A DNA stretch of 64,000 nt from Aurantiacibacter zhengii (GTDB lineage: Bacteria > Pseudomonadota > Alphaproteobacteria > Sphingomonadales > Sphingomonadaceae): the NCBI RefSeq assembly GCF_003584125.1, contig NZ_QXFL01000003.1, positions 1 through 64,000 of the forward strand, given 5' to 3'. The translations under genes were made by a program, and so were the position numbers. Below, piece after piece: positions 1 through 8,010 of the stretch. A model generated the notes under the pieces. The model did no database searches and had not been told where the DNA came from. It was given only the letters and a program-made list of their open reading frames with translations. How positions within the stretch are numbered: the first letter of the stretch is position 1; the number at the start of each line of letters is the position of its first letter.

Positions 1-10
1 TAGCACATTG

Positions 11-152
11 GGAAGCTGCCTCTCGAAGGCAGCGCTCGCCTTGATGGAGACAAGGGCGCGTAGCGCCCGCAGGCTTCATCAAGGCGGTCATGACCGGTCA
101 TCAGGTCTCTAAAGTGAAGTTGTCGACTCAACACTTTGGAGACAGACCGACC
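11..152 (+). ncRNA. Candidate bridge RNA region of the IS110 element
   Basis: The sequence folds by eye into three ordered elements. The first is a hairpin with a 6-bp stem (15-20 with 28-33). The second is a 10-bp perfect stem (37-46 with 77-86) that encloses a 6-bp GC hairpin (54-59 with 63-68). The third is a 10-base palindrome at 86-95. IS110-family recombinases are known to use a structured non-coding RNA made from an element end to recognise target and donor DNA. This position, directly upstream of the transposase, fits that role for the IS110 subgroup. Assignment as a bridge RNA is inference from position and structure; no covariance search was possible, and the target- and donor-binding loops are not identified. 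Confidence 0.4.
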
Positions 153-1445
153 ATGACCAAGCTCAGTTCTACACCCGCCGATGCCGTGCTGGTAGCCATC
201 GATATGTCCAAGCACCGCCAGGAGGTCCTCATCGAACGCCCGGAGGGCGGGCGGCGACGGCGTATGACAGTGATGGCGACGAAGACCGATTACGATCGCC
301 TTGCGTCCGATCTGGCTGATATTGGCAGACCGATTGTGGTCGGCTTCGAGGCGACCGGTAACTATCACCGCACCTTGGCGCACCGCATGCTCACAGCAGG
401 TTTCGAACTGCGCCTGATCTCGTCCGTAGCCCTGGCCCGGACCCGAGAGGCTCTACATAATGGCTGGGACAAGAACGACTCCAAGGACGCGCAGGTGATC
501 TTGCATATGCTGCGGATTGGCGCCACCCAGCGCTACGTCGATCCGCTTGCCGCCGGGATTAACGATCTGCAGGAGATGTCGAAGACACACGAGGCCATCT
601 CCAAAGCCAAGACCCAGACCTGGCACCGGATCCTGACCCATTACCTGCCCCTCTACTTCCCAGAGATCGAGCGCTTCGCCGGCAACAGCAGGTCTGATTG
701 GTTTCTTGCCTTGCTCGAGCGGTTTCCGACGCCCGGGAGCATGACAGCGCTTGGCCAGGAAGCATTCACGCGCGAGGCGTGGTCACTGGTCGGTCGCAAG
801 GTCTCCAAGGCTCGATTAATCAACGATATTTACGAGACCGCCTGCGCATCCGTCGCACTGCCGGTCGATGAGGATTCTGTGGCGATTGCCATGTTTCGCA
901 TGGTCATCGCGCAAGCGCGCAGTCTGATCCGCCAACGCGACGAGATCGAGCGAACCGCCCATGCCATGCTCAGCGAGAACCGTGACTACCAGCTGCTTCG
1001 TATGATCCCTGGCATCGGCCCGATCAACGCGCTGACCATCCTTGCCGAGGCCGGGGACCTTCGACGGTTTGCCCACCATCGCCAGTTCCTCAAGTTCTGC
1101 GGACTCGATCTGGCCACCTGCCAGTCCGGCACATTCCGCGGTCGGACCAAGCTTTCCAAATATGGTAATGCTCGGTTGCGCCGCACTTTCTGGATGGCCG
1201 CACAAGTCGCCGCTCGCCAACGCGACAACAGCTTTCGCGATAAGCTGGGTCGATACATGGAAGGACACGCCAGCGACCCTGATCGCCGCCGCAAGGCAAT
1301 GACTGCACTCACCGCCAAGATGGCGCGCGTCGCGCACGCCGTCATCAAGACGGGAACCGAGTACCGCCCGTTCCTCGAACGGGCGGACACCAGATGGAAG
1401 GACCCCTCTCTGCTGTGCCGTGAGGGCGCAACTGCGACCCTGTAG
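153..1445 (+). CDS. IS110-family transposase (DEDD recombinase)
   Basis: A 430-residue DNA recombinase that would move the IS110 element through a RuvC-like DEDD domain plus a C-terminal serine-containing domain. The N-terminus has the start of the RuvC fold (VAIDMSKHRQEV). The C-terminal half has the helix-hairpin-helix style stretch MIPGIGPINALTIL followed by the typical FCGLDL and GNARLRRTFWMAA segments. An in-frame ATG exists 63 bases upstream, but the start chosen here gives the normal N-terminus and leaves the structured flank non-coding. The length is typical and no stop or frameshift interrupts it, so it could be active. Family assignment is firm; the subgroup is less certain. Confidence 0.9.
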   Translation: MTKLSSTPADAVLVAIDMSKHRQEVLIERPEGGRRRRMTVMATKTDYDRLASDLADIGRPIVVGFEATGNYHRTLAHRMLTAGFELRLISSVALARTREALHNGWDKNDSKDAQVILHMLRIGATQRYVDPLAAGINDLQEMSKTHEAISKAKTQTWHRILTHYLPLYFPEIERFAGNSRSDWFLALLERFPTPGSMTALGQEAFTREAWSLVGRKVSKARLINDIYETACASVALPVDEDSVAIAMFRMVIAQARSLIRQRDEIERTAHAMLSENRDYQLLRMIPGIGPINALTILAEAGDLRRFAHHRQFLKFCGLDLATCQSGTFRGRTKLSKYGNARLRRTFWMAAQVAARQRDNSFRDKLGRYMEGHASDPDRRRKAMTALTAKMARVAHAVIKTGTEYRPFLERADTRWKDPSLLCREGATATL

Positions 1446-1659
1446 ATAATGTTCGGGCCTTCCATCTGGCATCCGCATCTCATTTTAAGGACGGTTAGGA
1501 CCACGACCGATGCGGCCGCTGGATCCTGTGTTTGCTATGGCCGAGAGCGCATTCCTTGACGATGGAAGCCATCTGGATCAAAAAGACATTTGCGCCGGTC
1601 ATGATCGGCGCAACGAGACCTGCTGGCCTTGTCCCACAGCTGCTTCCCGACCTAGGACG

Positions 1660-2207
1660 TTGTCGCTGACCACTGTGTACGGCTTGCCGCGCAGCCCGAT
1701 CAGGCTGCTCAGCTCGCGGGCGACCCGCGCACCGGAGAGCGACGTATCGGCCACCAGCGCCAGGCACTCCCGCGTGTAGTCATCGACCACGCACAGGATG
1801 CGGAAGCGCCGACCACAGATCAGGCTGTCGGATACGAAGTCGAGGCTCCACCGCTGGTTCGGACCATCTGGCAGCACCATTGGCCTGCGCGTGCCCAGTG
1901 CCCGTTTGCGACCGCCACGCCGGCGCACCCGGAGCCCTTCCTCGCGATAGATGCGCAGCAGCTTCTTGTGGTTGGGCCGCATGCCTTCCCTCGCCAACAG
2001 GTAGCCCAGGCGGCGATAACCGAACCGGCGACGTTCCGCCGCCAGCTCGCGCAACCGTTGCCGCAGCGCCCCGTCATCCGGCCTCGTCGGCTCGTAACGG
2101 ATCACCCTGCGGCTCACACCGACCAGACTGCACGCCCGACGCTCGCTCAGCCCGTGCTGCTCACGGGCGTGGGCGACGGCTTCCCGCTTGGCGCCGGGCG
2201 TTACCAT
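1660..2207 (-). pseudogene. IS3-family transposase orfB, 3' truncated
   Basis: This is the N-terminal part of an IS407-type DDE transposase. It has the HTH_21 segment (YRRLGYLLAREGM), the first catalytic Asp region (RWSLDFVSD), and the second Asp in VVSDN. The coding similarity stops right after this second Asp, so the catalytic Glu and the C-terminal region are lost. An open frame runs on to 1599 but encodes unrelated residues. The ATG at 2207 sits just after a run of seven A residues (minus strand) that marks the usual -1 frameshift site joining orfA and orfB in this family. Confidence 0.85.
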
Positions 2208-2318
2208 TTTTTTGATGCCAGATCCTTCAGCACCACGTTATCGAGCATCGCCTCGGCCAGCAGTTTCTTCAGCCGACTGTTCTCCTGCTCGAGCGTCCGC
2301 AGCCGCCGGGCATCGGAC

Positions 2319-2345
2319 TGAGGTGGTCCCGCCTATTTGGACAGG
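2319..2345 (+). repeat. Terminal inverted repeat of the nested IS3 (right end)
   Basis: Pairs with 3584-3610 in inverted orientation, 22 of 27 positions identical. It begins TGAGGTGGT and ends TGGACAGG. Confidence 0.9.
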
Positions 2346-2375
2346 TTTGCGGCTAAGATAAGCTCATCCGTGTTG

Positions 2376-3266
2376 TCATGCCGCCATTGTGGTGATCAGA
2401 TCATGGGGGGCATGCCCCCCATGATCTGAAGCGTCGATTTGCCCATATGCCTCGGCCGGGGTTTTGCCCGCAAGGCGTGAATGAGGCCGATGATGGTTGT
2501 AATAGGCAAACCACCGGCCCAGACCGGCGCGCAGTTCGGAACCCGTCTCGAAAGCGTGCAGGTAGACGCACTCGTACTTCACGGATCGCCACAGGCGTTC
2601 GATGAAGATGTTGTCCATCCAGCGCCCCTTGCCATCCATGCTGATTTTCACTTCGGCCGCCCGCAGCATGCCAGTGAAGGCCTGGCTGGTGAACTGGCTG
2701 CCCTGATCAGTGTTGAAGATGTCCGGCTTACCGTATCGGACCATAGCCTCTTCCAGCGCTTCGACGCAAAAGGCAGCATCCATGGTGTTGGACAATCGCC
2801 AGGCGAGCACCTTGCGGGTCGCCCAATCCATGATCGCGACCAGGTAGAGGAAGCCCCGACGCATCGGCAGGTACGTCACATCCGCGCACCACGCCTGGTT
2901 CGGCCGCGTGATCTCTAGATCGCGCAGTAGATAGGGATAAATCCGATGCTCCGGGTGCGGATCGCTGGTGCGCGGGCGCTGGTAGATCGCCACCAGCCCC
3001 ATCTTCGCCATCAACCGCCGCACCCGGCGGCGTCCCACCGCGTGCCCGAGCCGTTGCAGGTGCCGCGCCATCTGCCGGCTGCCGTACCACGGGCAGTCCA
3101 TGAACACCGCGTCGATCACCCGCATCAGCGCCAGCATCTCCTCGCTCTGGGGCACAGGGGTGTAGTAATACGACGACCGGCTGATCGACAGCAGGCGGCA
3201 TTGCCTCGTGATCGACAGGCGTGGGTGAGCAGGCTCGATCATTGATCGCCTCTGGCCCGCGCTCAT
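2376..3266 (-). CDS. IS3-family transposase orfB (integrase catalytic region)
   Basis: A 296-residue DDE transposase subunit with the N-terminal HTH_21 region followed by the rve integrase core. Catalytic residues are visible: Asp in WCADVTYLP, Asp in IFNTDQGSQFTS, and Glu in FIERLWRSVK. The C-terminal YNHHRPHSRLAGKTPAEAY motif is typical. The start chosen overlaps the orfA stop as ATGA. The open frame extends 51 codons further upstream, opposite the orfA reading, which would allow a frameshift fusion product. No damage is seen. Confidence 0.92.
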   Translation of the reverse strand: MSAGQRRSMIEPAHPRLSITRQCRLLSISRSSYYYTPVPQSEEMLALMRVIDAVFMDCPWYGSRQMARHLQRLGHAVGRRRVRRLMAKMGLVAIYQRPRTSDPHPEHRIYPYLLRDLEITRPNQAWCADVTYLPMRRGFLYLVAIMDWATRKVLAWRLSNTMDAAFCVEALEEAMVRYGKPDIFNTDQGSQFTSQAFTGMLRAAEVKISMDGKGRWMDNIFIERLWRSVKYECVYLHAFETGSELRAGLGRWFAYYNHHRPHSRLAGKTPAEAYGQIDASDHGGHAPHDLITTMAA

Positions 3267-3547
3267 CGACCGGAGGCTTTCGCTAAAAAATCGCGTTCCA
3301 CCAGCAACTGCCCGATCTTGGCGTGCAACTTCTCGATTTCCGCTTCGGCCTCCGCCTTCGACGCTTGCTCCCCACCGTCGAACAGGCCGGCCATTCCCTC
3401 CATCGCCTGGCGCTTCCACGCCCCGATCATCGTATGGTGGACCCCGTGCTTGGCGGCCAGTTCCGCCAGCGTCAATTCGCCACGGATCGCCTCCATCGCT
3501 ACCTTCGCCTTGAACTCCGCGCTGTAGCGCTTTCTCGTCTTCTTCAT
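3263..3547 (-). CDS. IS3-family transposase orfA (DNA-binding)
   Basis: A 94-residue helix-turn-helix protein that binds the element ends. It starts MKKTRKRYSAEFKAKVAMEA and has the HTH core LAAKHGVHHTMIGAWKRQA, followed by a coiled-coil tail rich in Glu, Lys and Ala. An in-frame ATG 36 bases upstream lies close to the element end and is less likely to be the start. Its stop codon overlaps the orfB start by ATGA. Confidence 0.9.
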   Translation of the reverse strand: MKKTRKRYSAEFKAKVAMEAIRGELTLAELAAKHGVHHTMIGAWKRQAMEGMAGLFDGGEQASKAEAEAEIEKLHAKIGQLLVERDFLAKASGR

Positions 3548-3583
3548 TCCCGTCCGTTCCTCACGTCGCGATGAGCTTAGCAC

Positions 3584-3610
3584 CCTGTCCAGATTTCCGG
3601 CACCACCTCA
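3584..3610 (-). repeat. Terminal inverted repeat of the nested IS3 (left end)
   Basis: Inverted partner of 2319-2345. The GAC immediately outside it (3611-3613) duplicates the GAC immediately outside the other end. Confidence 0.9.
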
Positions 3611-3823
3611 GACACCTCCAACCCGCCAAACTTCGACTTCCACTTGTAGAACGTGGCTGAGCTGATCCCGTGACGGCGACACACCTCCGCCGTCGGCATG
3701 CCAGCCTCCTGCTCCTTCAAAACCGCGATGATCTGCTCTTCGCTGAACCTGCTTCGCTTCATTCTCGTCCGACTCCTTCGCGTCGGACTCTACCAAAAAC
3801 CGGTCACATTTCAGGGGAGCACG

Positions 3824-4474
3824 TCAAACGCCTTCGAGCGCGTAGCGATCGCGCTGCCGGTTCAATGGCTTATGCGAGCCGAACTTCTCGAACAGGAGCA
3901 TGGCAAGAAAGCCCGGCCCGAACATACCGCGCGGCGTGACATGGAATGGTGCTGGAGGCTGGGAGATCTTCTCGCAGGCACGGCAGGCGAACTTCTCGCG
4001 AACCGTCTGGATCACCTTCCACTGACGCGGGATAACTTCGAGCGTCTCGGTGATGTCTTCGCCGAGCTTCGCCAAATGATCCGAGCCGCAACACGGGCAG
4101 CTTACAGGAGAGGGAATGACGACACGCTCGCGCGGCAGGTGCTCAGGGAGGCGACGCTGCGCCGGGCGCTTGCGGGTGAAGGCGCGGACTGTAGTTGAAC
4201 GCGCGGCAAGCTCAGCCAGTGCTTCGTCTTCGCTGGCGCTCATCTCGGCTTCCTCGAAGCCCATCTCGAGTTGGCCAGCGAGCCGGATACTGCGCTCGGA
4301 GCGCTGGCCGAACAGCTCACGCCGCATCTTGGCGTTCTGCAGTTCGAGGAACGCATTGCGTGCTTCGAGATCGGAGTTGATCGCATTCACCCGGGCCGCT
4401 TCCGCCTCAGCTTGAGCGAGACGCAAAAGCGCTTCTTCAAGACTGGAAATCCGAGGCTGTTCGGGCGTCTCCAT
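3824..4474 (-). pseudogene. IS66 transposase (TnpC), C-terminal truncated
   Basis: The 216 residues cover only the N-terminal domains. There is a coiled coil (about residues 10-65, ending RRELFGQRSERS), then a zinc-finger region with CPCCGSDH and ACRACEK, then the start of the catalytic domain up to NRQRDRYALEGV. The full protein is usually over 500 residues, so the DDE catalytic core is missing. The stop codon is the terminal TGA of the inserted IS407-like element, which fell in frame by chance. Confidence 0.9.
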
Positions 4475-4549
4475 CGTGCTGAAATGACTAGCACAAATGG
4501 CTGGAATCGCGAAGCAATATTACCCCGCTTTGAGAGAATTTTGTACCCC

Positions 4550-4897
4550 TTATCCGGCCATCCGCGGACGCCAGGTGGCCTGCGGATTACGCCAGTCGAT
4601 GCCCTCTAACAAACACGACAGGGCCGATGCCGAAATCGACACAACACCGTCCTTTGCCGAGGGCCAGATGAAGCGGCCACGCTCGAGCCGTTTGGCGTAA
4701 AGCGACATGCCGATCCCGTCGTGCCACAGGATCTTGCACAGCGATCCGGTCCGTCCCCGAAACAGGAATAGATCGCCGGCGACTACGTCCCTATGCAGAC
4801 CATGCTGGACCTGCCGGGCAAGGCCCGGCATCCCCTTCCTCATATCCGTATGGTCCATCGCGATCCAGATCCGCGCATGGCCCGGTACCGGGATCAT
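4550..4897 (-). CDS. tnpB: IS66-family accessory protein TnpB (orf2)
   Basis: A 115-residue protein of the IS66 Orf2-like family, needed for transposition of IS66 elements though its biochemical role is unclear. It shows the family hallmarks DHTDMRKGMPGLA, LFLFRGRTGSLCKILWHDG and YAKRLERGRFIWP. Its start overlaps the stop of the preceding orf1 by four bases. It appears intact, but with the transposase truncated it has no autonomous partner here. Confidence 0.92.
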   Translation of the reverse strand: MIPVPGHARIWIAMDHTDMRKGMPGLARQVQHGLHRDVVAGDLFLFRGRTGSLCKILWHDGIGMSLYAKRLERGRFIWPSAKDGVVSISASALSCLLEGIDWRNPQATWRPRMAG

Positions 4898-5253
4898 CCG
4901 CGCAATCCCTCCAGCGTCACCGAGACGAGCGAAGGCGGTGCATCGGCTGTGATACGCAAGTGACTACCGCCAATATCGATCTCGATCACCGCGGCGAGCG
5001 CGTCCGAATACGGCCGTGCCGGCGTGTCGTCGATGACCACCGAAGCGAAACCCTCTTCGGGCTCGAGCGCTGGAGCGGGATCGAGCAGTTCCTTGCGCCA
5101 CCGGTAGAGCTGCGCCGGCGCAATGTCCGCCTCCCGCGCGATCTCCGAGACATTGGCACCGGGCTCCATCGTCGCTTCGATCAGATCCAGCTTCTCATCG
5201 TCGCTCCAGCGTCGACGACGTTCGACACCCGTAAGTACTGTCACTTCGTTCAT
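4894..5253 (-). CDS. tnpA: IS66-family accessory protein TnpA (orf1)
   Basis: A 119-residue protein with an N-terminal helix-turn-helix (RRWSDDEKLDLIEATMEPG, then IAPAQLYRWRKEL), the transposase_8 type found as the first gene of IS66 elements. The C-terminal part is variable. The gene is intact and translationally coupled to tnpB. Confidence 0.9.
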   Translation of the reverse strand: MNEVTVLTGVERRRRWSDDEKLDLIEATMEPGANVSEIAREADIAPAQLYRWRKELLDPAPALEPEEGFASVVIDDTPARPYSDALAAVIEIDIGGSHLRITADAPPSLVSVTLEGLRG

Positions 5254-5374
5254 CGCGCCTTACTGACCCCGGTACAAATAACGTTACTAATACCAGGCAG
5301 ATATCTCAATCGTCCTACCGATCAGCGCAAGGTGGCTCTCTTCGGAGGGTTACGCAGAGAGGGCTCCGGATTGA

Positions 5375-6076
5375 TTTGAAGTGTCGGCCATCGTCAATCG
5401 CGGCCACCAAGGAGGTCGCGACGATCGGTCCTACGCCAGGTAGCGTGGTCAGACGTTTGCAACGTTCGTCGGTGCGGCAGATCTTGACCAGCATGTCATC
5501 CAGAGCCGACACTCTGGCATCAAGGTCGCGATACTCCTCAACGAGTTGTCGAAACAGGGGCTCGGCCAAGTCCGAGAGTTCGGCGGTCTCAATGATTCTC
5601 TCGATCTGCAAGCGGAACCGGGACGCACCAGCGGGCATGACTATGCCATACTCAGCCAAAAGCCCACGCGTGTGGTTGATCAAAGCGGTCCGCTGGACGA
5701 CCAGCCTGTCGCGCGTTCGATGCAGTGACTGAAGATCCTGCTGCTCGACACTCTTCAGTGGCACGAACCGCATGGTTGGTCTGGCAGCTGCTTCGAAAAT
5801 GGCTTCGGCATCGACTGCGTCGTTCTTCGATCCCTTCACGAACGGCTTTGCAAAACGCGGATGGATGAGACGCACACCGTGCCCCAAAGACTCGAAGGTG
5901 CGACCCCAATGGTGCGAGCTAGCGCAAGCTTCCATCGCGACCAATTGTGGTCGTAATCTGGTCACCGCGCCGACAAGCTTGGCCCGTCCAACCTTGCGCG
6001 AAACCACTTCGCCATCGTCAGTTAGCCCATAGATGTGGAAGGACTGCTTGCCCAAATCGATCGCCAGCATGTGCAT
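5375..6076 (-). pseudogene. IS110-family transposase, C-terminal truncated
   Basis: The gene starts MHMLAIDLGKQSFHIYG and has the DEDD-type N-terminal domain (YGLTDDGEVV, VAMEACASSHHWGR, KNDAVDAEAIFEAA). It continues through the LTTLPGVGPIVATSLVAAI hairpin motif. Similarity stops at about DDGRHFKS; the remaining in-frame residues down to 5315 look unrelated and the C-terminal domain with its catalytic serine is absent. The rest of the element was lost, probably at the junction with the IS66 copy. This type differs from the first IS110 transposase in the window. Confidence 0.85.
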
Positions 6077-6148
6077 GTGACGAACTCCTCTGCCCAATTG
6101 TTGCTGCAATCTTCTTGGCCCGATTGCGGGAGGCGTCCATCCCATAAG

Positions 6149-6535
6149 ATGAGACCCAAACCCTCCAATACAAAATCGCGCGCCAAGGCTCCTGCGGAAG
6201 CGGTGGTGAAGGACATCCGCCGTGCCACTCGGCGCCATTTCTCGGCCGAGGACAAGATCCGGATCGTGCTGGATGGGCTGCGCGGTGAAGACAGCATCGC
6301 CGAGTTGTGCCGCGAGGAAGGCATTGCCGAGAGCCTATATTACATCTGGTCGAAGAAGTTCATGGAAGCTGGCAAGCGCCGCCTGGCTGGCGACACTTCC
6401 CGTGCGGCGACGACAGACGAGATGAAGGATTTGCGCCGTGAGTCCCGCGATCTGAAGGAATGCGTCGCCGACCTGACGCTCGAGAACCGTCTGCTCAAAA
6501 AAAGCATGCTGGCGGATGGGGGAGGCCAAGAATGA
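6149..6535 (+). CDS. IS3-family transposase orfA
   Basis: A 128-residue DNA-binding subunit. It has the helix-turn-helix core HFSAEDKIRIVLDGLRGE and ESLYYIWSKKFMEAGK, followed by a coiled coil up to TLENRLLKKSM. Its stop overlaps the orfB start by ATGA. It is itself intact, but its partner orfB is broken, so the element cannot move on its own. Confidence 0.85.
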   Translation: MRPKPSNTKSRAKAPAEAVVKDIRRATRRHFSAEDKIRIVLDGLRGEDSIAELCREEGIAESLYYIWSKKFMEAGKRRLAGDTSRAATTDEMKDLRRESRDLKECVADLTLENRLLKKSMLADGGGQE

Positions 6536-7577
6536 GGTATCCCGCAACCGAAAAGCTCGAGATCACCAAGCTGGTCGAGCAATCGCACCTGCCAGCAAAG
6601 CGCACGCTGGATCAGCTCGGCATCCCGCGGCGGACCTTCTACCGCTGGAATGACCGATAGCGGACAAGCGGGCCGGAAGGGCTTGCCGATCGGCCATCGG
6701 CGCCGAGCCGGGTGTGTAACCGTATCCCGTCCGGGATCCAGGGCCAGATCGTCGAACTGACGCTGGAGCAGTCGGAGCTGAGCCCCCGCGAACTGGCGGT
6801 GCGCTTCACCGACGAGCAGCGCTACTTCGTGTCGGAGGCCACGGTTTACCGGCTATTGAAGGCCCACGACCTGATAACCAGCCCGGCCTATGTGGTGATC
6901 AAGGCGGCCGATCGCTTCCAGACCACCCGGCCCAATGAGATGTGGCAGACCGACTTCGACTACTTCAAGATCATCGGCTGGGGCTGGATGTATCTGTCGA
7001 CGGTGCTCGACGATTACTCGCGCTACATCATCGCCTGGCGACTGTGCAGCACGATGCGGGCCGAGGAAGTCACCGACACGCTGGATATGGCTCTGGCCGC
7101 CTCGGCTGCGATAACGCGCATGTTCAGCACAGGCCGAGGCTGCTCTCGGACAATAGTCCGAGCTACATCGCGTGCGAACTGGCAGAATACATCGAAGCGC
7201 AAGCCATGAGCCACGTGCGCGGCGCTCCGTTCCATCCCCAGACTCAGGGCAAGATCGAGCGCTGGCACCAGACCCTGAAAAACCGCGTGCTGCTGGAGAA
7301 CTACTTCCTACCTGGCGATCTGGAGGCGCAGATCGAGGCCTTCGTTGAGCATTACAATCACCAGCGCTACCATGAGAGCCTAAGCAACGTGACGCCCGCA
7401 GACGCCTACTTCGGCAGAGCTCCAGCCATCATCCAACAACGAGAAAGGATCAAACGCAACACCATCGCACATCGGCGCTTGCAGCACCGCAAGCTTGCCG
7501 CCCAACATCAACCCCAAGACAAGGCCGACGCTTCGCTAATTTACGCCGCGAGTGGTGCCAAATGTTCTGACGACTGA
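6532..7577 (+). pseudogene. IS3-family transposase orfB with nonsense codon and frameshift
   Basis: The reading starts MRYPATEKLEITKL and is broken by a TAG at 6658-6660, where related proteins usually have Tyr after the WYDR-like segment. It resumes in the same frame and covers the first catalytic Asp (WQTDFDYFKI) and LDDYSRYIIAWRL. Near 7110 it slips into another frame that carries the second Asp (LLSDNSPSYIA) and the Glu (KIERWHQTLKNR). All three catalytic residues are present but spread over two frames, so it is a decayed copy. The terminal repeats are not clear. Confidence 0.88.
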
Positions 7578-8010
7578 CACCCAAGACCGGGATATGGTGG
7601 CGCGGACCAGCTAAAAGGTAGGAACCTTCGGCTCTCACGGATTACTCAATATCCAGGCCGTCAATACAGGCCATTGCTCCGATGAAGATGCTCGATCGAG
7701 CTAAGAGGTGAGCGAAATGACGGTCTTGCTTGATCGTGAATGGCCTCGTCCGCAATCGAATCACACCCCTCCCCAAAGAAATATGGATCGAATTCAAGGC
7801 GGTCTGATTGCATCATGGCCAACGTCTTGCTGCCAAAAAACTCCACCTGCGATCCACCCTAGGACCTCGGTGCGACATCTCATGATGCATCGCGTGTATG
7901 CGACGAACGGGAATCTTGACATATCGCGAAGCCCGGCTAATTAAGCGCTTGCTTAGCAGAAATGCGCCTGATTGTTTTGGTCAGTCACACGGAGCACCGG
8001 GAGGGAAAAT
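7578..8010 (+). other. Gene-poor stretch upstream of the TonB-dependent receptor
   Basis: No convincing gene is seen in these 433 bases. The left part is leftover sequence from the IS3 element. The right part holds the promoter and a palindromic operator candidate for the receptor gene (annotated separately) and a good ribosome binding site, GGGAGGG, just ahead of the ATG at 8011. The base composition is visibly more AT-rich than the core region beyond 12.7 kb. Confidence 0.5.
7916..7955 (+). promoter_or_regulatory. Putative promoter with TetR-type operator for the receptor gene
   Basis: A perfect TTGACA at 7916-7921 is followed, at about sigma-70 spacing, by an AT-rich stretch TAATTAA. Overlapping it is the inverted repeat TAAGC-GCTT-GCTTA (7942-7955). 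The wider 16-base stretch matches the symmetric pattern AAGCAAGCGCTTGCTT at 14 positions. Such AAGC/GCTT palindromes are common binding sites of TetR-family repressors. No regulator gene lies nearby, so the partner is unknown. Confidence 0.4.

Larger units (their letters stand above)
1..1500 (+). mobile_element. IS110-family insertion sequence, ends not resolved
   Basis: The element contains a long structured non-coding left flank and one transposase gene. IS110-family elements lack clear terminal inverted repeats, so the ends cannot be fixed by eye. The left end may lie before the window, and the right end lies somewhere between the transposase stop and the truncated IS3 relic that begins near 1660. 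The bases between the stop codon and 1660 show no convincing gene. Confidence 0.6.
2319..3610 (-). mobile_element. Complete IS3-family element (about 1.29 kb) nested in another IS
   Basis: Both ends begin TGAGGTGGT and the first 27 bases of each end match at 22 positions. The element is flanked by GAC at 2316-2318 and at 3611-3613, the 3-bp target duplication normal for IS3-family transposition. It holds intact orfA and orfB on the minus strand. The intact duplication and genes suggest it is the most recent insertion in this block. Confidence 0.92.
2201..3762 (-). pseudogene. IS3-family orfA interrupted by an inserted IS3 element
   Basis: The 5' half (3762 to 3611) encodes the helix-turn-helix N-terminus starting MKRSRFSEEQIIAVL. 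The 3' half (2318 to 2201) encodes the leucine-zipper end with LRTLEQENSRLKKLLAEAML. Removing the insert at 2319-3610 together with one copy of the GAC duplication restores the continuous frame LEVS-DARRL. The 3' half ends in the slippery A7 tract before TGGTAA, as expected for programmed -1 frameshifting into orfB. Confidence 0.85.
1660..3826 (-). mobile_element. IS407-like IS3-family element, truncated and split by another IS
   Basis: Its orfA and orfB are both recognisable on the minus strand. The right end at 3826 carries the terminal sequence TGACGTGCTCC (read on the minus strand), which recurs at 11094 in a second fragment. The left side ends abruptly inside orfB near 1660, where the catalytic SDN motif is followed by unrelated sequence. 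A different IS3 element occupies 2319-3610. The element must have been intact when the inner IS inserted, because the two orfA halves rejoin exactly at a 3-bp duplication. Confidence 0.8.
3827..5287 (-). mobile_element. IS66-family element, 3' part lost
   Basis: The three typical IS66 genes lie in order on the minus strand: a small orf1, orf2 (TnpB) and the large transposase. The large gene is cut at 3826 by the end of the IS407-like element. The promoter-side end is probably near 5287, where the minus strand begins GTAACG, but no second end remains to confirm it. The missing C-terminal half of the transposase is not found elsewhere in the window, so a deletion followed the insertion. Confidence 0.8.
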
